A stretch of DNA of 64,000 nucleotides, taken from Argyresthia goedartella (lineage: Eukaryota; Arthropoda; Insecta; Lepidoptera; Argyresthiidae). The notes beneath the pieces were generated by a model, which worked only from the letters and a program-made list of their open reading frames with translations, did no database searches and was not told where the DNA came from. Each line of letters starts with the position of its first letter. Within the stretch, counting starts at the first letter, position 1. The stretch is taken from assembly GCA_949825045.1 (NCBI GenBank), contig OX463813.1, forward strand, positions 28,936,001 to 29,000,000. The letters are read 5' to 3'. The position numbers were made by a program, and so were the translations under genes. This document shows, piece after piece, positions 52,840 through 64,000 of the stretch.

Positions 52840-53924
52840 TGCGTTGGGCCTACGGAGCGAGCCTCTGCGTCTTAGTCATAGTTAACCCTTATGGGTCATG
52901 AGGAAATATATTCCCACTTCATTTTCAGCTTAATGTAGCTGAGAGTGGGCACTCGGACCAGCTACATTAAGTCTAGCCATCCAACCCCACATTAGCTGTC
53001 TAAATTCAAAATTCAATCTGTGACGGAACCCTAGGAGACTCTGCAGACTCCGTCCACAACGATCTACAAAATATCATTTCAAAATTTAACTCTGTCAGTT
53101 TAGATACCGATTTTTCAAAATGCAAGTTGTACCTAAATGCAAACTTAACAGTCACAGAGAAACAATCATTGGCCTGTAATTTTATTTATTTTAGCTCGTT
53201 ACATTAAAATCATCGACAAGTTTTTTCGCCTCCTAAGTGCTCCAGTGCTGGACAATTCGTACCCCGATTTCGTGAATGACCAAATTACCAAATTCAACGA
53301 ATCGTCAGCCCTCATATGGCTTACACAATCGTGAAATTCTGTCTTTTCGTCGCAAAATTTACGTACGTCATGCAGTGCACCACGGTCTGGAAAACGCCTT
53401 TGCAAAATAAGGGATAGAAGCTGGATACAGGCCTCACTAACTTTCCGGTTTGAATGGCCTGGGTATCCGCAGGACAGCGGACGTCGCAATCGCAATCGCA
53501 TATCGACGTTCTTGTCCTCAGTGCGCAGCTCTTGGTGACGCCGTGCTTGACTGAGGCCAGGAATGCTTGGTCTGGAATAGCTGGCCCGAGTACAGCCTCG
53601 TCCTCAGACCCGACTTCGCAGAGACTGTGGGACGGGCCACTCTGCATTGAGATTTAGAAGAACCTCGTGGAATGAAGCACTAACCATCCAGAGCGTGCCC
53701 GTCTCTTGGCCACCTGTGACCTGGAATTGTGGTACAGGCTGAATGCGCTCCCCTCGGCGAGCCTAGGAACATTGCTGGAGAGGACGTCATTCAGCTAAGC
53801 TGTCAGTCTTAGGCTGGGGGGCAAGAAATAACCTAGATATGTGTAGGGATATCGGCAACGTATACAAACATTTTTAGTGTGGGTTAGTAATGATATTTTT
53901 TCCCATTTTGGGTGACATATTTTT
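52840..53924. other. Spacer without a recognisable gene
   Basis: The stretch 53500-53800 is GC-richer, but its frames have no known motif. It may be a decayed repeat. Confidence 0.45.
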
Positions 53925-54345
53925 AGGGTTACGTACAGAAAGGGTAAAAACGAGACCCTATTACTAAGACTCCACTGTCTGTCTGACTGTCTGTCCGTCT
54001 GTCACCTGGCTATACCTCATGAATCGTGTTAGTTAGACAGTTGAAATTTTCACGATGATGTATTTATTTCTGTTGCCGCTATTACAACAAATACTAAAAA
54101 AAACAGAATAAAATAAATATGTAAGGGGGCTCCCATTCCATACAAAAATTATTTCAATACCACAAAGAAACTTATGAATGCACCTGGTTACATATATGGA
54201 ATGTGAAAGTAGCCGCACCAATAACTTTGTAAACAACATTTTGTTATGTAAAAATCAAACTATTCACACCACACCATCCCTACCATTGTACGGTAGTACG
54301 GAACCCTTCTTGCGCGAGTTCGACTCACACTTGGCCGATTTTTCC
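53925..54345 (+). repeat. GTCCGTCC-type interspersed repeat, copy C
   Basis: Begins TTTTTAGGGTTACGTACAG; ends GGTAGTACGGAACCCTTCTT and GACTCACACTTGGCCG. Core CTGTCTGTCCGTCTGTCACC near 53990. Confidence 0.85.
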
Positions 54346-54664
54346 AATTATATAAGATTTTGAAAAAAGGCGTAGGTTAAAAAAAATACTTACTTTTTAA
54401 TTAAACATTTGGTTTGTCTAATAAAACACACAGTAGTCCGCTAATATATCACATATTGCCATTTAATTCTTTCTACATTTCAAAAGTATAAATATGACAG
54501 TTTTCCCATTCACTGAACGTCAATTTCACATAATCTATTTAGCTGTGGATTGTAGCTAATGAGGAAAAGAGCGGGATAAACTAGCTCCCTATCACTCAAA
54601 ACGTGGGCGTTATTGTGTTCTCCATTCCGCATGCAAAAACGCGAGACCCTAGCTTTAGATTTTC

Positions 54665-54960
54665 AGGGTTCCGTACCCGAAGGGTTCCAAACGGGACCCT
54701 ATTATGCCTCCGCTGCCCGTCAGTCCATCCGTCCGTCACCGGGCTGTATCTCCTGAACCGTAATAGGTAGAGAGTTGAAATGTTCACAGAATGTGTATTT
54801 CTGTTACCGCTACAGCAAAAAATAATGAAATAAACGCAGTTTTACAAACTAAACGGAGTCCCCATAACAAGAGACGTGTTTTTTCGTTTATTATTAAATG
54901 ATTTTATGGAACCCTTCGTTCGGAAGTCCGAAAACTCCAAGGTCGGTTTTTCGAGTAAGA
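54665..54960 (+). repeat. GTCCGTCC-type interspersed repeat, copy D
   Basis: Begins CAGGGTTCCGTACCCGAAGG. It is shorter than B and C and diverged in its second half (GGAACCCTTCGTTCGGAAGT). Confidence 0.75.
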
Positions 54961-54969
54961 AAATAAAGA

Positions 54970-55689
54970 GTTTCTCTCACATTCAGACTCTTTAACTCCT
55001 CACTCCAAACTCGCAAGGAGTTTGTATCAAGAAGTGTGCGCCGTAATTAACCGACAACTTCACTAACTGCTGTGGAAGACTTAAATATTCAGAGAAAGCG
55101 CTGTAGGCCGATGTACAGAGGAATAATAGAGCAACATTAATTAATAGTTGTTACATCGATTAAATAAATAACAAGTACATAAATAAAACACCGGTGCGAA
55201 ATATGGAGAAGTTTCTACCGAGCAAAAGTCATCAAATTGCGTGAATATTTGGAAATACTATTTTCAAATTTGATTTCTCGTTATATCGGTTTATGAAAAA
55301 CGTTCCAAGATTGCAGAATGCTTTAAGATTAAGTATCTTAACATTGTATGAGGCCTCACTTAAAAATTTAAATCAAAAACATTGAAGTAAAATTTTATTT
55401 TGATGTAACCATTATTGATTTACAGCCCGCCAGAAACTGTTTACCTTCCACCGCAGTCTGCCCGCCCCCGCCCCCGCCCCGAGCAATTTTGGGAAATGTG
55501 AAGTGTTCGGTTATGAGCGCCGTGGTTTGTAAGACCAATTTCCCAGAATCGATATTCTTTTCCCGGATTTTATTTTCTCATAAGCTTTATTTCCTTGTCG
55601 GTTATTTTTCTACTAGTAATATTTCAAAATCTCTTTTTATCTTAAGTTATTTTATCCGTAGCTTATTTTCTATTTTCATTATTTTCATG
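54970..55689. other. Spacer without a recognisable gene
   Basis: AT-rich, with a CCCGCCCCCGCCCCCGCCCC block near 55450. Nothing else stands out. Confidence 0.5.
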
Positions 55690-55985
55690 TGATAAATTGA
55701 CTAAAAAAGGGTAAAACGGGACTCAATTACAAAGACTCCGCTGTACGTCCGTCTGTCACCAGGCTGTATCTCATGAACCGTGATAGTTAGACGGTTGAAA
55801 TTTTTACTGATTATGTATTTCTGTTGCCGCTAAAACAACAATTACTAAAAAACAGAAAATGTGTTTATCTGTAAACTACATACAAACTTATGAATGCACC
55901 TGGCTACGTACATGGAATGTGAAAGTAGCCGCTCCAATCAATTTGTAAACAACATTTTGCCATGTAAGCTCAAAACTAATCACTC

Positions 55986-57165
55986 AAACTCAAAGTAAAC
56001 TCAAACTCAAAGTACTTTATTACTGTAGATATTTACATATTCTTAGCAAACGTCATTTTTTGCCTCTTCTCTACATTGGACCACTGTGGGAGAAGAAGGG
56101 CGTAGAAACTCCCACAGATTGATTTTTAGATCTCTTTTAAAAATAGGTTGTGCTTAACTAATACAATTATGATTTATTTTTATTTAATAAGCTGGAATAA
56201 ATAATTACAAAATTATTAACAGCAAGGTCTGTGTTGAGCCAGATTAACCCCATACAGTCCTGTCATTTAAGTAATCTTGAACATTGTAATATCCCTTTTT
56301 CGACAAAGTCGCTTTAACATGCTTTTTAAATTGCTCAAATGGCAATTTCCAAATCTCCAGAGGTATCTTATTGTAGTAGAGAATGCACTGACCCTTGAAA
56401 GAATTGCTAACCTTCGCGAGTCTAAAACGGGGCGCACATAGTCTGTGATTATTTCTTAGGTAAACATTACAGCTATCGCTAAGTTTGGAAAATGTTGTAA
56501 GGTTCTTGCGTACATACATTATATTTTCGAAAATAAATTGACTAGCTACTGTTAGTATGTCAATTTCTTTAAAAAGCTCTCTTAAGGAGTCTGTTCGTTT
56601 TAAATTATAAATTGCTCGAATAGCTCTTTTCTGTAAAATAAAAATAGTTTGAATATCCGCTGCTTTCCCCCACAACAAGATACCATAGGACATCACACTA
56701 TAAAAGTAACTAAAATATACTAGCCTAGATGTAGCCACATCCGTGCTTTGTCAGATGTTCCTAACAGCGTAAGCCGCAGAACTTAATTTACCAGCCAATT
56801 TATCTATGTGGGGTCCCCACTGCAATTTACTATTAATGGTTATTCCAAGAAACTTCGTATCATTTACTAATTCTAACGTGCTGTTGTCTAACACTAAACT
56901 GGTCTCAACTTGCCTGACATTTGGAAGTGAGAATTTGATACACTTGGTTTTACCAGCGTTTAACAATAAATTATTAACTGTGAACCAATTCAAGGTTAAA
57001 GACAATACACCATTAACATCATCAAATTCTCCTTTTTGTCTTTCAATTTTGAAGACCAGTGAAGTATCATCAGCAAACAACACTATGTCAGTTAATTTCT
57101 CCACCATGAAAGGCAGATCATTAATATATACCAGGAATAAGAAAGGGCCTAATATGGAAACTCCA
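55986..57165 (-). mobile_element. LINE 2, 5'-truncated copy
   Basis: On the minus strand it begins within the RT region near GSILGPFLF, runs to the stop, then the complete 3' UTR (56000-56243), and ends in short AAACTC-type repeats. It is nearly identical to 27290-27540 and 28424-29340. 5' truncation is normal for LINEs. ACTC on both edges may be the target duplication. Confidence 0.88.
56244..57165 (-). pseudogene. LINE 2 RT C-terminal fragment, frame change
   Basis: Frames 56244-56738 and 56751-57165 together repeat residues from GPFLFLVYINDLPF through FADDTSLVF to the C-terminus of the 28445-30268 frame. A small deletion near 56745 changes the frame. It has no endonuclease and no start. 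Confidence 0.88.
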
Positions 57166-57235
57166 CACCATCCCTGACATTGTAAGTTGGTAGGGAACCC
57201 TTCGTGCGCGAGTTCGACTCGCACTTGAACGTTAT

Positions 57236-58393
57236 TTTTAATGTTATTTATTACGAGCAAAATTTTCATGTCTTTTCAAATGTAAGCAGTAGTGACTGTT
57301 GACAGCGACAGTCTTCGTACGAATCTCTATTGTCAATGAACTACAGAATGATTTATTTTTGAACCAGATTGCAATAAAAATACCCAGAAAATTTTAAATC
57401 AATTTCTTAAAGTTAGTCAAGAACGAAAATATGCTTCTTAATTTTAAATTCGTCGATGCCGATTCTCAAAAGTTATACAACATAACCGCTAGAGCAAACA
57501 CTATTTCAACATATGACGCCCGAGCGCACACTGATTAAGCGGTCGGCGCGCGCACTTTACTATTAAATTTCCAGAAGGATACACATGAAGCTTATCGTAA
57601 ATGCAATTATTGTGTATGTCACAAGAAGAATAGAGTCACAATAGTGTCGAATAATGTGTTTTGTTAGCTGCCTTACTTTAGATTCTATGGGCGTTTGAAT
57701 AACAAAATTTCGATTTAAATAAAATCTAAAGCGACAACCTATGTTTTATTTTAGTTCATTGCTATAGCCTATCTCATCGTTATTTTGATAACATCAAAAC
57801 ATCGTAAGGTGCTGGAGCTAATATTTGAACTATCAAGCCAAATGTAACGCACGCCGTGAAAAAGAGCACATCTACGCAACAGATCGCGTAAGACTCCCGG
57901 CAGACAGATTTTATTCTTCGTCAAAATTACCAAAGTGCAATTTTTGTATGATGAATGAAATAGATAGGTAGGTTTCAATAAAGTAGTAACAGTTACATTT
58001 AATATAAATAAATATAAGGCAAATAATCATATTATTTTTATAAAAAATATGCTTTCATGTAAGTAGGTAGGTATTTATTTTTAATTAGAATAGGACTCTG
58101 TCATCATTTGAAGTATTAAAAAAGGGATATCTATAGATGTGCCGTTGCCGGCAATATTGCCATTGTCATTTAATTCCCACAAATGGCAATAATGCCCATC
58201 AATAGGGATACCATATTGGGTTCAAATCGTACCTATCCGATAAAAATTATATATAAACTCACAAAACGACGAAATTAAAAAATAATTATTATTCAAAAAA
58301 TAAATACTTAATAAATTAATTTTAAAATTATTTATTTGCGTAATTTTTCAAAAAGTAACGTAACAAAACAATATTTAAACATATCCTTGGTAC
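57236..58393. other. Spacer without a recognisable gene
   Basis: AT-rich; only short frames. The right end may be the 3' UTR of the piggyBac gene on the minus strand. Confidence 0.5.
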
Positions 58394-60383
58394 CTATATG
58401 ACAAAACTCGGACCCATCCTGATGAATGACCCCTTCAATGGCTGTGCATTTGAATGGTAAAATATCATGCACAATGCTACCTCACACTTATCACGCCATC
58501 GATTTGTCCTCTTTCTTTTTTTCTGCATGGTGCACCATACGCATCGCCTCAGGTACGGTTCATTGGTGATTTTTACCGAGTAGTGGTTATTCAACAGTAC
58601 CGGTCTAAGTTGCCTTCTCTGGGTGCTTGGCAGCATGCAGCTCGCGTATGAATTTATTACTTGACGAGGGGGGTGGACCAAAAAAGTCTTCAGAAGACCT
58701 TCAGCCATTTCGACTCTGATTGCTCGATGCGAAATGATTTTATTCTTGTACTGATACAGTATGAAAGCATTAAGAATCGAAACATTCATCAACCTTCTGA
58801 ACACTTTTTTGTACCAGATCAAGTTTCTCTTGCGCTCCAGTGGATAATTGGCTAAAAGCTGATCTTTTTTATCAACTCTGATTATAGTCCAATATTATTT
58901 CTGGCTTATGTTGCCAATGGCCGTCTTTTTGTACAGCCCCAGCCTCATGCGAGTGATAGGTTGAGATCATGCTGACGAGGTTGATGTCTTTCCAGACCAT
59001 GACATTTAAGTCACCTGAAGTGGACACTAGAACCTCTCCAGTTTTCATATGGTACTTGTTGACGGCCTTTAGACTCTCCGGTACATGTTCACGACTAAGC
59101 CTGAGTGTGCCGTAGCAATCAGTTTTTCGTAGCTTAAGTGACCTGGCCAGGGTCGGACTATTATAGAAATTATCCATAATAAGTGTGTATCCTTTAAAAA
59201 ACAATCCACTGGCCAGGTCGTACACAATTTTTGCGGTCGACACCACGGCTTCTGTCCCAGCAAGCTCTGCCGCTGACTCAGCATCTGCCATTGATGCTCC
59301 GGAAGTAGTTGCTTCAGGTGTTGTAATGGCGTCGTCCACTGCGTCTTCAGGTCTGTCAGTCTTATCTGGCTGGCAAACTGGCTCTGAGGCACCCTTACCG
59401 GCATAAATTTTAAAACGCCACAAATATCCTGTCTTCGAATCACATAATTCGTATGACTTTATGCCTGCCTGGGCCACTTCGTTGTTATCTTCTGAATGAA
59501 GCTTAAATGGCCGTCCCACTTGAGCAACGATTCATCTATAGCAATATCACGGCAAGGCAGAAATAAAGCTTGGAATTTCTGATCAAGATGATCAAGTACT
59601 GGCTGAATTTTTCGCAGTCTTTTCTCTTCCAACGTCATAACCGATGGAATGTCGTTGTTGTTACTGAAATGAAGAAACTTTTTGAGAAGTGCCAAACAGG
59701 AAAACGACATCATATTTTTGAAATTGGTCATGGCGGTGTATTCGGAGGCAGGATAATAATAATCCTTTTCGACGGTCAGAGGCGTGAGGAAAGCATCTAC
59801 AGGGCATGTCAATTCATTTATCGGAAATGTTGGCCCTGGGGTCCCTGTAAATGTTTCTCTTTCACCGTGGAATTCACCAATGTCGCTCAGCCAATTGAAC
59901 GTGAGACAATCTTCGGGGAAAGTAGTCCTCATAACTCTGTCGTTTTCTTCGTCTAATCGGTTAAGGTCAGCGATCAGGCGGGGTTCTAAAATAGTTAGCA
60001 GCACAGCTGGACTGTCTGTGGCTATCCTGCCCTCTAAAAGTTCCGAGTCTTTGTTTATAATATTGTCCTCGACGTCACTCCCGGGATCGATTCCTATTAT
60101 AGCCTCATCCACCTCTATCTCTATATCCTCTTCAGCGGTGACTTTCTGAACCGCTAAAACAATAATATTTTTGTCATTATTTTTACAAACGAGTTTTGAT
60201 GACATTGACAAAGCTTTTAGCATGTTAAGTTACCTGGCGATGACGGTGCCGGGCTTGGCGCAGGTGATATTTCCATGAAGTAACCTGAAACAACACAACC
60301 CATTATTTATAATTTAATTATAGAAATAGACTATTTAGTTTTTCAAATACTTTACTACCTGGACTTGGTACATCATGCGCCAT
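58394..60383 (-). pseudogene. piggyBac transposase gene, introns, frameshifted
   Basis: A DDD transposase of the piggyBac family. The main exon, 60153-58394, changes frame at about 59463 and again near 58870. Visible features: an acidic N-terminus, the DDE_Tnp_1_7 region (YYYPASEYTAMTNFKNM), first D in IAIDESLL (~59540), second D in LIMDNFYNS (~59175), third D in VDKKDQLL (~58855), and a C-terminal zinc-binding RCVWC...KCEVALC. Two upstream exons fit well: 60284-60234, bounded by TTTCAG and GTAACTT, and 60383-60359, donor GTAGTAA. The small introns (about 74 and 80 bp) keep the frame. The ATG at 60383 starts MAHDVPSPGYF. The residues around YNQ/VDK suggest a small deletion. Confidence 0.8.
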
Positions 60384-60680
60384 CGCTTGAGAAGTTGTTG
60401 GAGTCTTAAAAAAAAGTCTCCCAGACTCTAAAAAATGGACTTAATTTTATACAACTTATTAAAGCTACAACCATGACTGAAAATAAGGGAATGTATGTGA
60501 AATTTTAAAGGAGACGTTCAGAAGTAAAGCAAAATAATAAAATAAATGAATGAGTTACCAAAATAACCATATATGCCCGCTTATTAAGTCAAATGTCAGT
60601 CAGTTGTTACATCACACAATAATTGAGTAGATCATCGAAAACTGAATTATAATTTCAGTGCCAAAATTTTCACTAGCCAC

Positions 60681-61077
60681 CTCTTTTTCCATGACTGGGG
60701 TGAGTCTGCCGGCAATACAGCAGGAGTACCCTCAGACAAAGGCAATTTCTTCACTGTATCCAGCGGCAGGAAGCTAAAATGATTAAAAAAACATATCCTG
60801 AAGCATAGCGTAGACATTTTACAATTGTGTTCCTATTTTATACTAGTAATAATTTAGAATAAACCATGAACTCACTAAAAGGGACATTAAAAATACAAAA
60901 TATAAAAAGTGGGAAAAAACATAAAGCTGCTAAAACGGACATAGTAGTATTATACTAAAATGGAATAAAATCCTTTTACCTGGCACTGGCTGGCCTTTTG
61001 CGGCCGCTGTCTGCTGAGACCCCAGGCAACGTTAGCAGTTGCAACACTTTTTGAGCTTTGCGCTTCTTGTACTCAGC
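60681..61077 (-). other. Two possible upstream exons of the piggyBac gene
   Basis: On the minus strand 61077-60980 is bounded by an acceptor-like GTGCAG and a donor GTAAAAGG and reads AEYKKRKAQKVLQLLTLPGV. 60773-60681 is bounded by TTTTAG and GTGGCT and reads LPLDTVKKLPLSEGTPAVL. The two join in phase with each other, but not in phase with 60383-60359. They may belong to another transcript or to a damaged gene. Confidence 0.4.
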
Positions 61078-61221
61078 CTGCACATTTGCATATATATATA
61101 TATGAAAAAGGAAAAAAAAACATACTTACTTATTATTTAGTATCGGGCGCCCGAGTACTACACCTGTAAACACTTTTTCTATTATTATCATAGTCAAGTT
61201 AGAATGCCGAAAACATCGTTT

Positions 61222-61234
61222 TTTTTTTTTTTAT

Positions 61235-61269
<35 letters not shown>
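61222..61269 (+). repeat. T run and (TA)n microsatellite
   Basis: About 13 T followed by roughly 16 TA units. A shorter (TA)n lies at 61089-61101. Confidence 0.95.
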
Positions 61270-61275
<6 letters not shown>

Positions 61276-62940
61276 CTGGGTACTTCTGTTAGTTCTTATA
61301 AACTATATATATATATTATTGGACAATAAATAAATATAGATATAATAAAATACAGACAATAAATTATTGGTTTGGTCATTTACTTAGCCAGGACACTCCC
61401 GATCTTATCGGAAAAGACCTTTAATTGCAGGTTTTGAGTTTTATGCTAAGTTATTTGTCATAATGTGAAATAAATGAGTAGCTCAATTTCTATCAACTTC
61501 CGGTTGCAATGTGCAAAGAGTTTCGTTAACCTGAGTACACAGGTCAATACTTACAGACTACTTACACAAAACTCTTTTTTCCATGTTTCGATATACGGCC
61601 TTGAATGTACTCGCACTTGACCAGTTTTATTTTATCTTTTTTAATGTACTTTTGTCGCCTGCGTCGAAATTTTTTCGAATTCATCCCATTCTTACTTCGA
61701 AATCAATTAAATATTTGTCGATTTGTCCTTTATTACTGAAACAAAGTGTGGTAAATTGCAGCTTGTTCTTAATCCGTTTACGTTCGTCGCGTACTGCGTG
61801 CTGCTTCGGTGGCGTATTTGGTCGCGGCCAGTTTGTAACGGAAATGTAAAGATCTGAACCACATTTTTTTATTTGCTATAAAAAGTTGGCAGGCGTTGGC
61901 AGGTTTGGGCAACGTGATTTAATGATTCAACTATGAACTGCAAAAAAGAGAAGCCAAATATTCTTAAACCAAACAAATAACGGAGATGTAAGATTGGTGT
62001 TGACCAATGCTCAATTAAGCGGCAAGATAAATTTGGTATAAACATAACTATGGAGATTAGTGGTTATCGAAGGCATCGCAAATTTCACAAGGCCTCATAT
62101 AAGCTCAAGCGGCTCATCGCGTTGTTACCAGACTTGGAATATTAAGGTTCGAGGTTCGATTCTCCGTTGTCAACTTTTCTTTTTCTATTTTACTTTTGGT
62201 TTTGGGTTATTAATTTGTGGGTCCTTTCTGAATAGCTATTCGGGAGTGTCGGGTTGTGCTAATTAAATTTAAGTCCTAGAAGTTAATTGCTTATCATGCA
62301 TCTTTGTAAATGTTTTCTACCTTGTTTAAACTACTGAATATGTCGTCACAGTAATTGCCTATTACTTCTATAATCGTCATTATTTATCTAGTCTAGAAAT
62401 CTATACGTGGAATGCGCCAGATTAATTATGAAATAAAAAAGCGACATCTTTGAATGGATGGTGTGACGAAACAAACATTTGGTTTATTTCTCAGTAGGTA
62501 GAAATATATATTTTTTTTTTAAATCTCCAAAATGTGGATAAACTTTAAGAGCTATGAAATGGGTTGTGAATCATAAATTTAAAATGAATATGGTTTAACT
62601 TCACCGTTGCTTTCAGTGGATGTCGAATTATGACCATTTTACACATTTGTGATGTTGTTTTGAAGTGTCGCATTTGCCATGGCTCATTCAATCGAAACTC
62701 ATACGTAAGGGTGTTTAGTTACGATATAGTTTGGTGGGTCAAACTGATGCGTAGTTGGTTCAATGATGGAGGTACAGATGGCGGTCGATCGCCTTTAAAT
62801 TCCAGATGGTTTAACTCAAATTAGAACTTTATTCACTATAACTGCAATAAGATGTTTTATATAGAAAGAAAAATGAGTATTATTTTATTTAGATTATTTT
62901 ATGATGTTATAGAGTCTATTTCGAGTTGAACTGTGTGATC
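61270..62940. other. Spacer; weak tRNA-like box near 62150
   Basis: No gene. GAGGTTCGATTCTCC near 62148, followed by a T-rich tract, resembles a polymerase III B box; no acceptor stem was found. A frame at 61583-61849 is without motifs. Confidence 0.4.
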
Positions 62941-62959
62941 TAAAATATAAAGTGTGTAT

Positions 62960-63330
62960 ACGGTGTAGACCAGTAACCAATCAGAGCACTGAGTTTCGAA
63001 AGGAAACGAAACGAACCAATGAGAATGACTCGCGGAGTTTGAGATGGTGGTTTGGCGAGCATGTCTGGGGTAGGACGTTTTGGTGGGAAGAGAAAATATG
63101 AAAGGGATGGCTCGAGATGAGAGGGGGCTTTTTGTTGCTGGTCGTCGAGTGAAGTGTGAGTTAAGACTCAGAGGGGGAGCCATTCAGTCTCCGCGTCAAA
63201 CTACTGTGAGACACGCCTTTCGGGAATTCTATACAGTTCGATTCGCCGTTTTACGCGTCTTGAACTGGGAGAGTTGTGATTGCGTGTTGCAGTGGATTTT
63301 CGTGAGTGTCTGAGGCGCCGAGATATACCT
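62960..63330 (+). promoter_or_regulatory. Possible promoter and 5' exon
   Basis: Two CCAAT boxes (62977 and 63016) stand ahead of a GC-richer stretch (63020-63320) within AT-rich flanks. A 77-codon frame (63080-63313) has no known motif. GTGAGTGTC at 63302 could be a splice donor. This might be a host gene's 5' end or the start of an LTR; nothing decides it. Confidence 0.3.
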
Positions 63331-64000
63331 CGGTTCTTATTCTTTAAACCAACCTACCCCAATTTCCAAACTATCCTTGGGTCGTTAGATAAGAACTTGT
63401 AGGTAATTTATCTGGTTCTGAGTCTGGGCTTGGAGCGACCCTAATTTCCTTTTTCCTTCACCATAGGGTTCCTGGATTGGCTCTTAGGATATTCGCGGGC
63501 TAATCCTCTCCTCATTCCTTTCGTGTAGCGAGTTTTGAAATTCCCACACACACAGTCATTAAACATACAAACACATTCAAATCAAACTCAACCATTTTAG
63601 AGTGGTGTCGATGATGGACGTGGTATAACACTAGGATTTTAGACTAGGCTAGACAGGAGTTTAGTTGCGGCTAAACCTAGGTTGTCGAGGTTATGTAGTT
63701 AGGGAGACAAACACGATTATTTAGGTTTATGTAACAAACAAGTATCTGAAATTCGTATGATTACAAATAATTACGTTATTTCCTTCTCAGTCTTGAAATA
63801 CCTAAATACTTATAAAAATATCTAACAAACTAAATATTTTTTTGATTGTGGCTGTTTTGATCTTTCTTTTCTTGACTAATTTGTATATAAAATATCTGGA
63901 TGAACATCAACATGGTTACGGAATAAAACTTAACGACGGGTAGGTGCAAATAAAAATATCCCGTAACCGATCAACAAACATGTTGAACTGATGGATGAGA
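63331..64000. other. Spacer without a recognisable gene
   Basis: Non-coding on inspection; contains a pyrimidine-rich stretch near 63440-63530 and AT-rich sequence to the window edge. Confidence 0.5.

Larger units (their letters stand above)
55705..57235 (+). repeat. GTCCGTCC-type repeat, copy E, split by a LINE
   Basis: The left part (55705-55985) carries the GTCCGTCTGTCACCAGGCTG core and ends ...AATCACTC. The right part (57163-57235) resumes CTCCACACCATCC and GAACCCTTCGTGCGCGAGTT. The intervening ~1.18 kb is a 5'-truncated LINE 2 copy. Uninterrupted copies B and C confirm the split. Confidence 0.85.

Noticed and set aside
59185..59406. Plus-strand frame rich in A and S
   Set aside because: Antisense shadow of the piggyBac transposase.

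Overview
The window looks like a stretch of insect nuclear DNA, most likely from a moth or butterfly, made almost entirely of transposable elements. The lineage is inferred from AT-rich spacers, a maT-type mariner with DD37D spacing, a CR1-like LINE whose ORF1 looks like the Baculo_FP/FP25K-type ORF1s of lepidopteran LINEs, several copies of an interspersed repeat with a GTCCGTCC-rich core and GGGTTCCGTACC ends, and ~75-80 bp introns. No bacterial operon, rRNA, complete tRNA, CRISPR array or clearly intact host gene was found. Layout, left to right: 1-3.4 kb, spacer, a LINE 3' tail and a complete mariner with TA duplications. 3.4-16.4 kb, a full-length env-bearing Gypsy element (errantivirus type; LTRs 3423-3772 and 16044-16394; 4-bp GACA duplication). 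Its gag and pol carry stops, its env frame is open, and its pol is split by a complete BEL/Pao element (7547-12865, duplication GTAGC). 16.4-20 kb, spacer with a near-perfect 137-bp inverted duplication and weak repeats. 20-27.15 kb, a hAT transposon (8-bp duplication GTTACAGC, long terminal inverted repeats, transposase C-terminus only) containing a LINE with open ORF1 and ORF2. 27.3-31.1 kb, a second LINE, decayed, with a PIF/Harbinger-like non-autonomous element in its 3' UTR. 35.8-50.4 kb, a decayed Gypsy element holding a second BEL/Pao element (38458-48803, duplication TTAGG), which in turn holds a Copia element (43318-47609, duplication GTTTT) with identical LTRs and one open 1302-codon gag-pol frame: three levels of nesting. 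52-57 kb, a fold-back element and three forward copies of the interspersed repeat, one split by a 5'-truncated LINE. 58.4-61.1 kb, a piggyBac transposase gene on the minus strand with small introns and at least one frameshift. 61-64 kb, spacer, an AT microsatellite and a possible CCAAT-box promoter. The genes do not form a pathway; the window is best read as an insertion history. The most recent visible event is the Copia insertion. Points of interest are the in-frame TAG shared by two diverged BEL elements at the gag-pol junction, the loss of reverse transcriptase coding from three LTR elements that keep gag and integrase segments, and several fold-back inverted duplications. All family names come from reading motifs by eye; nothing was searched.
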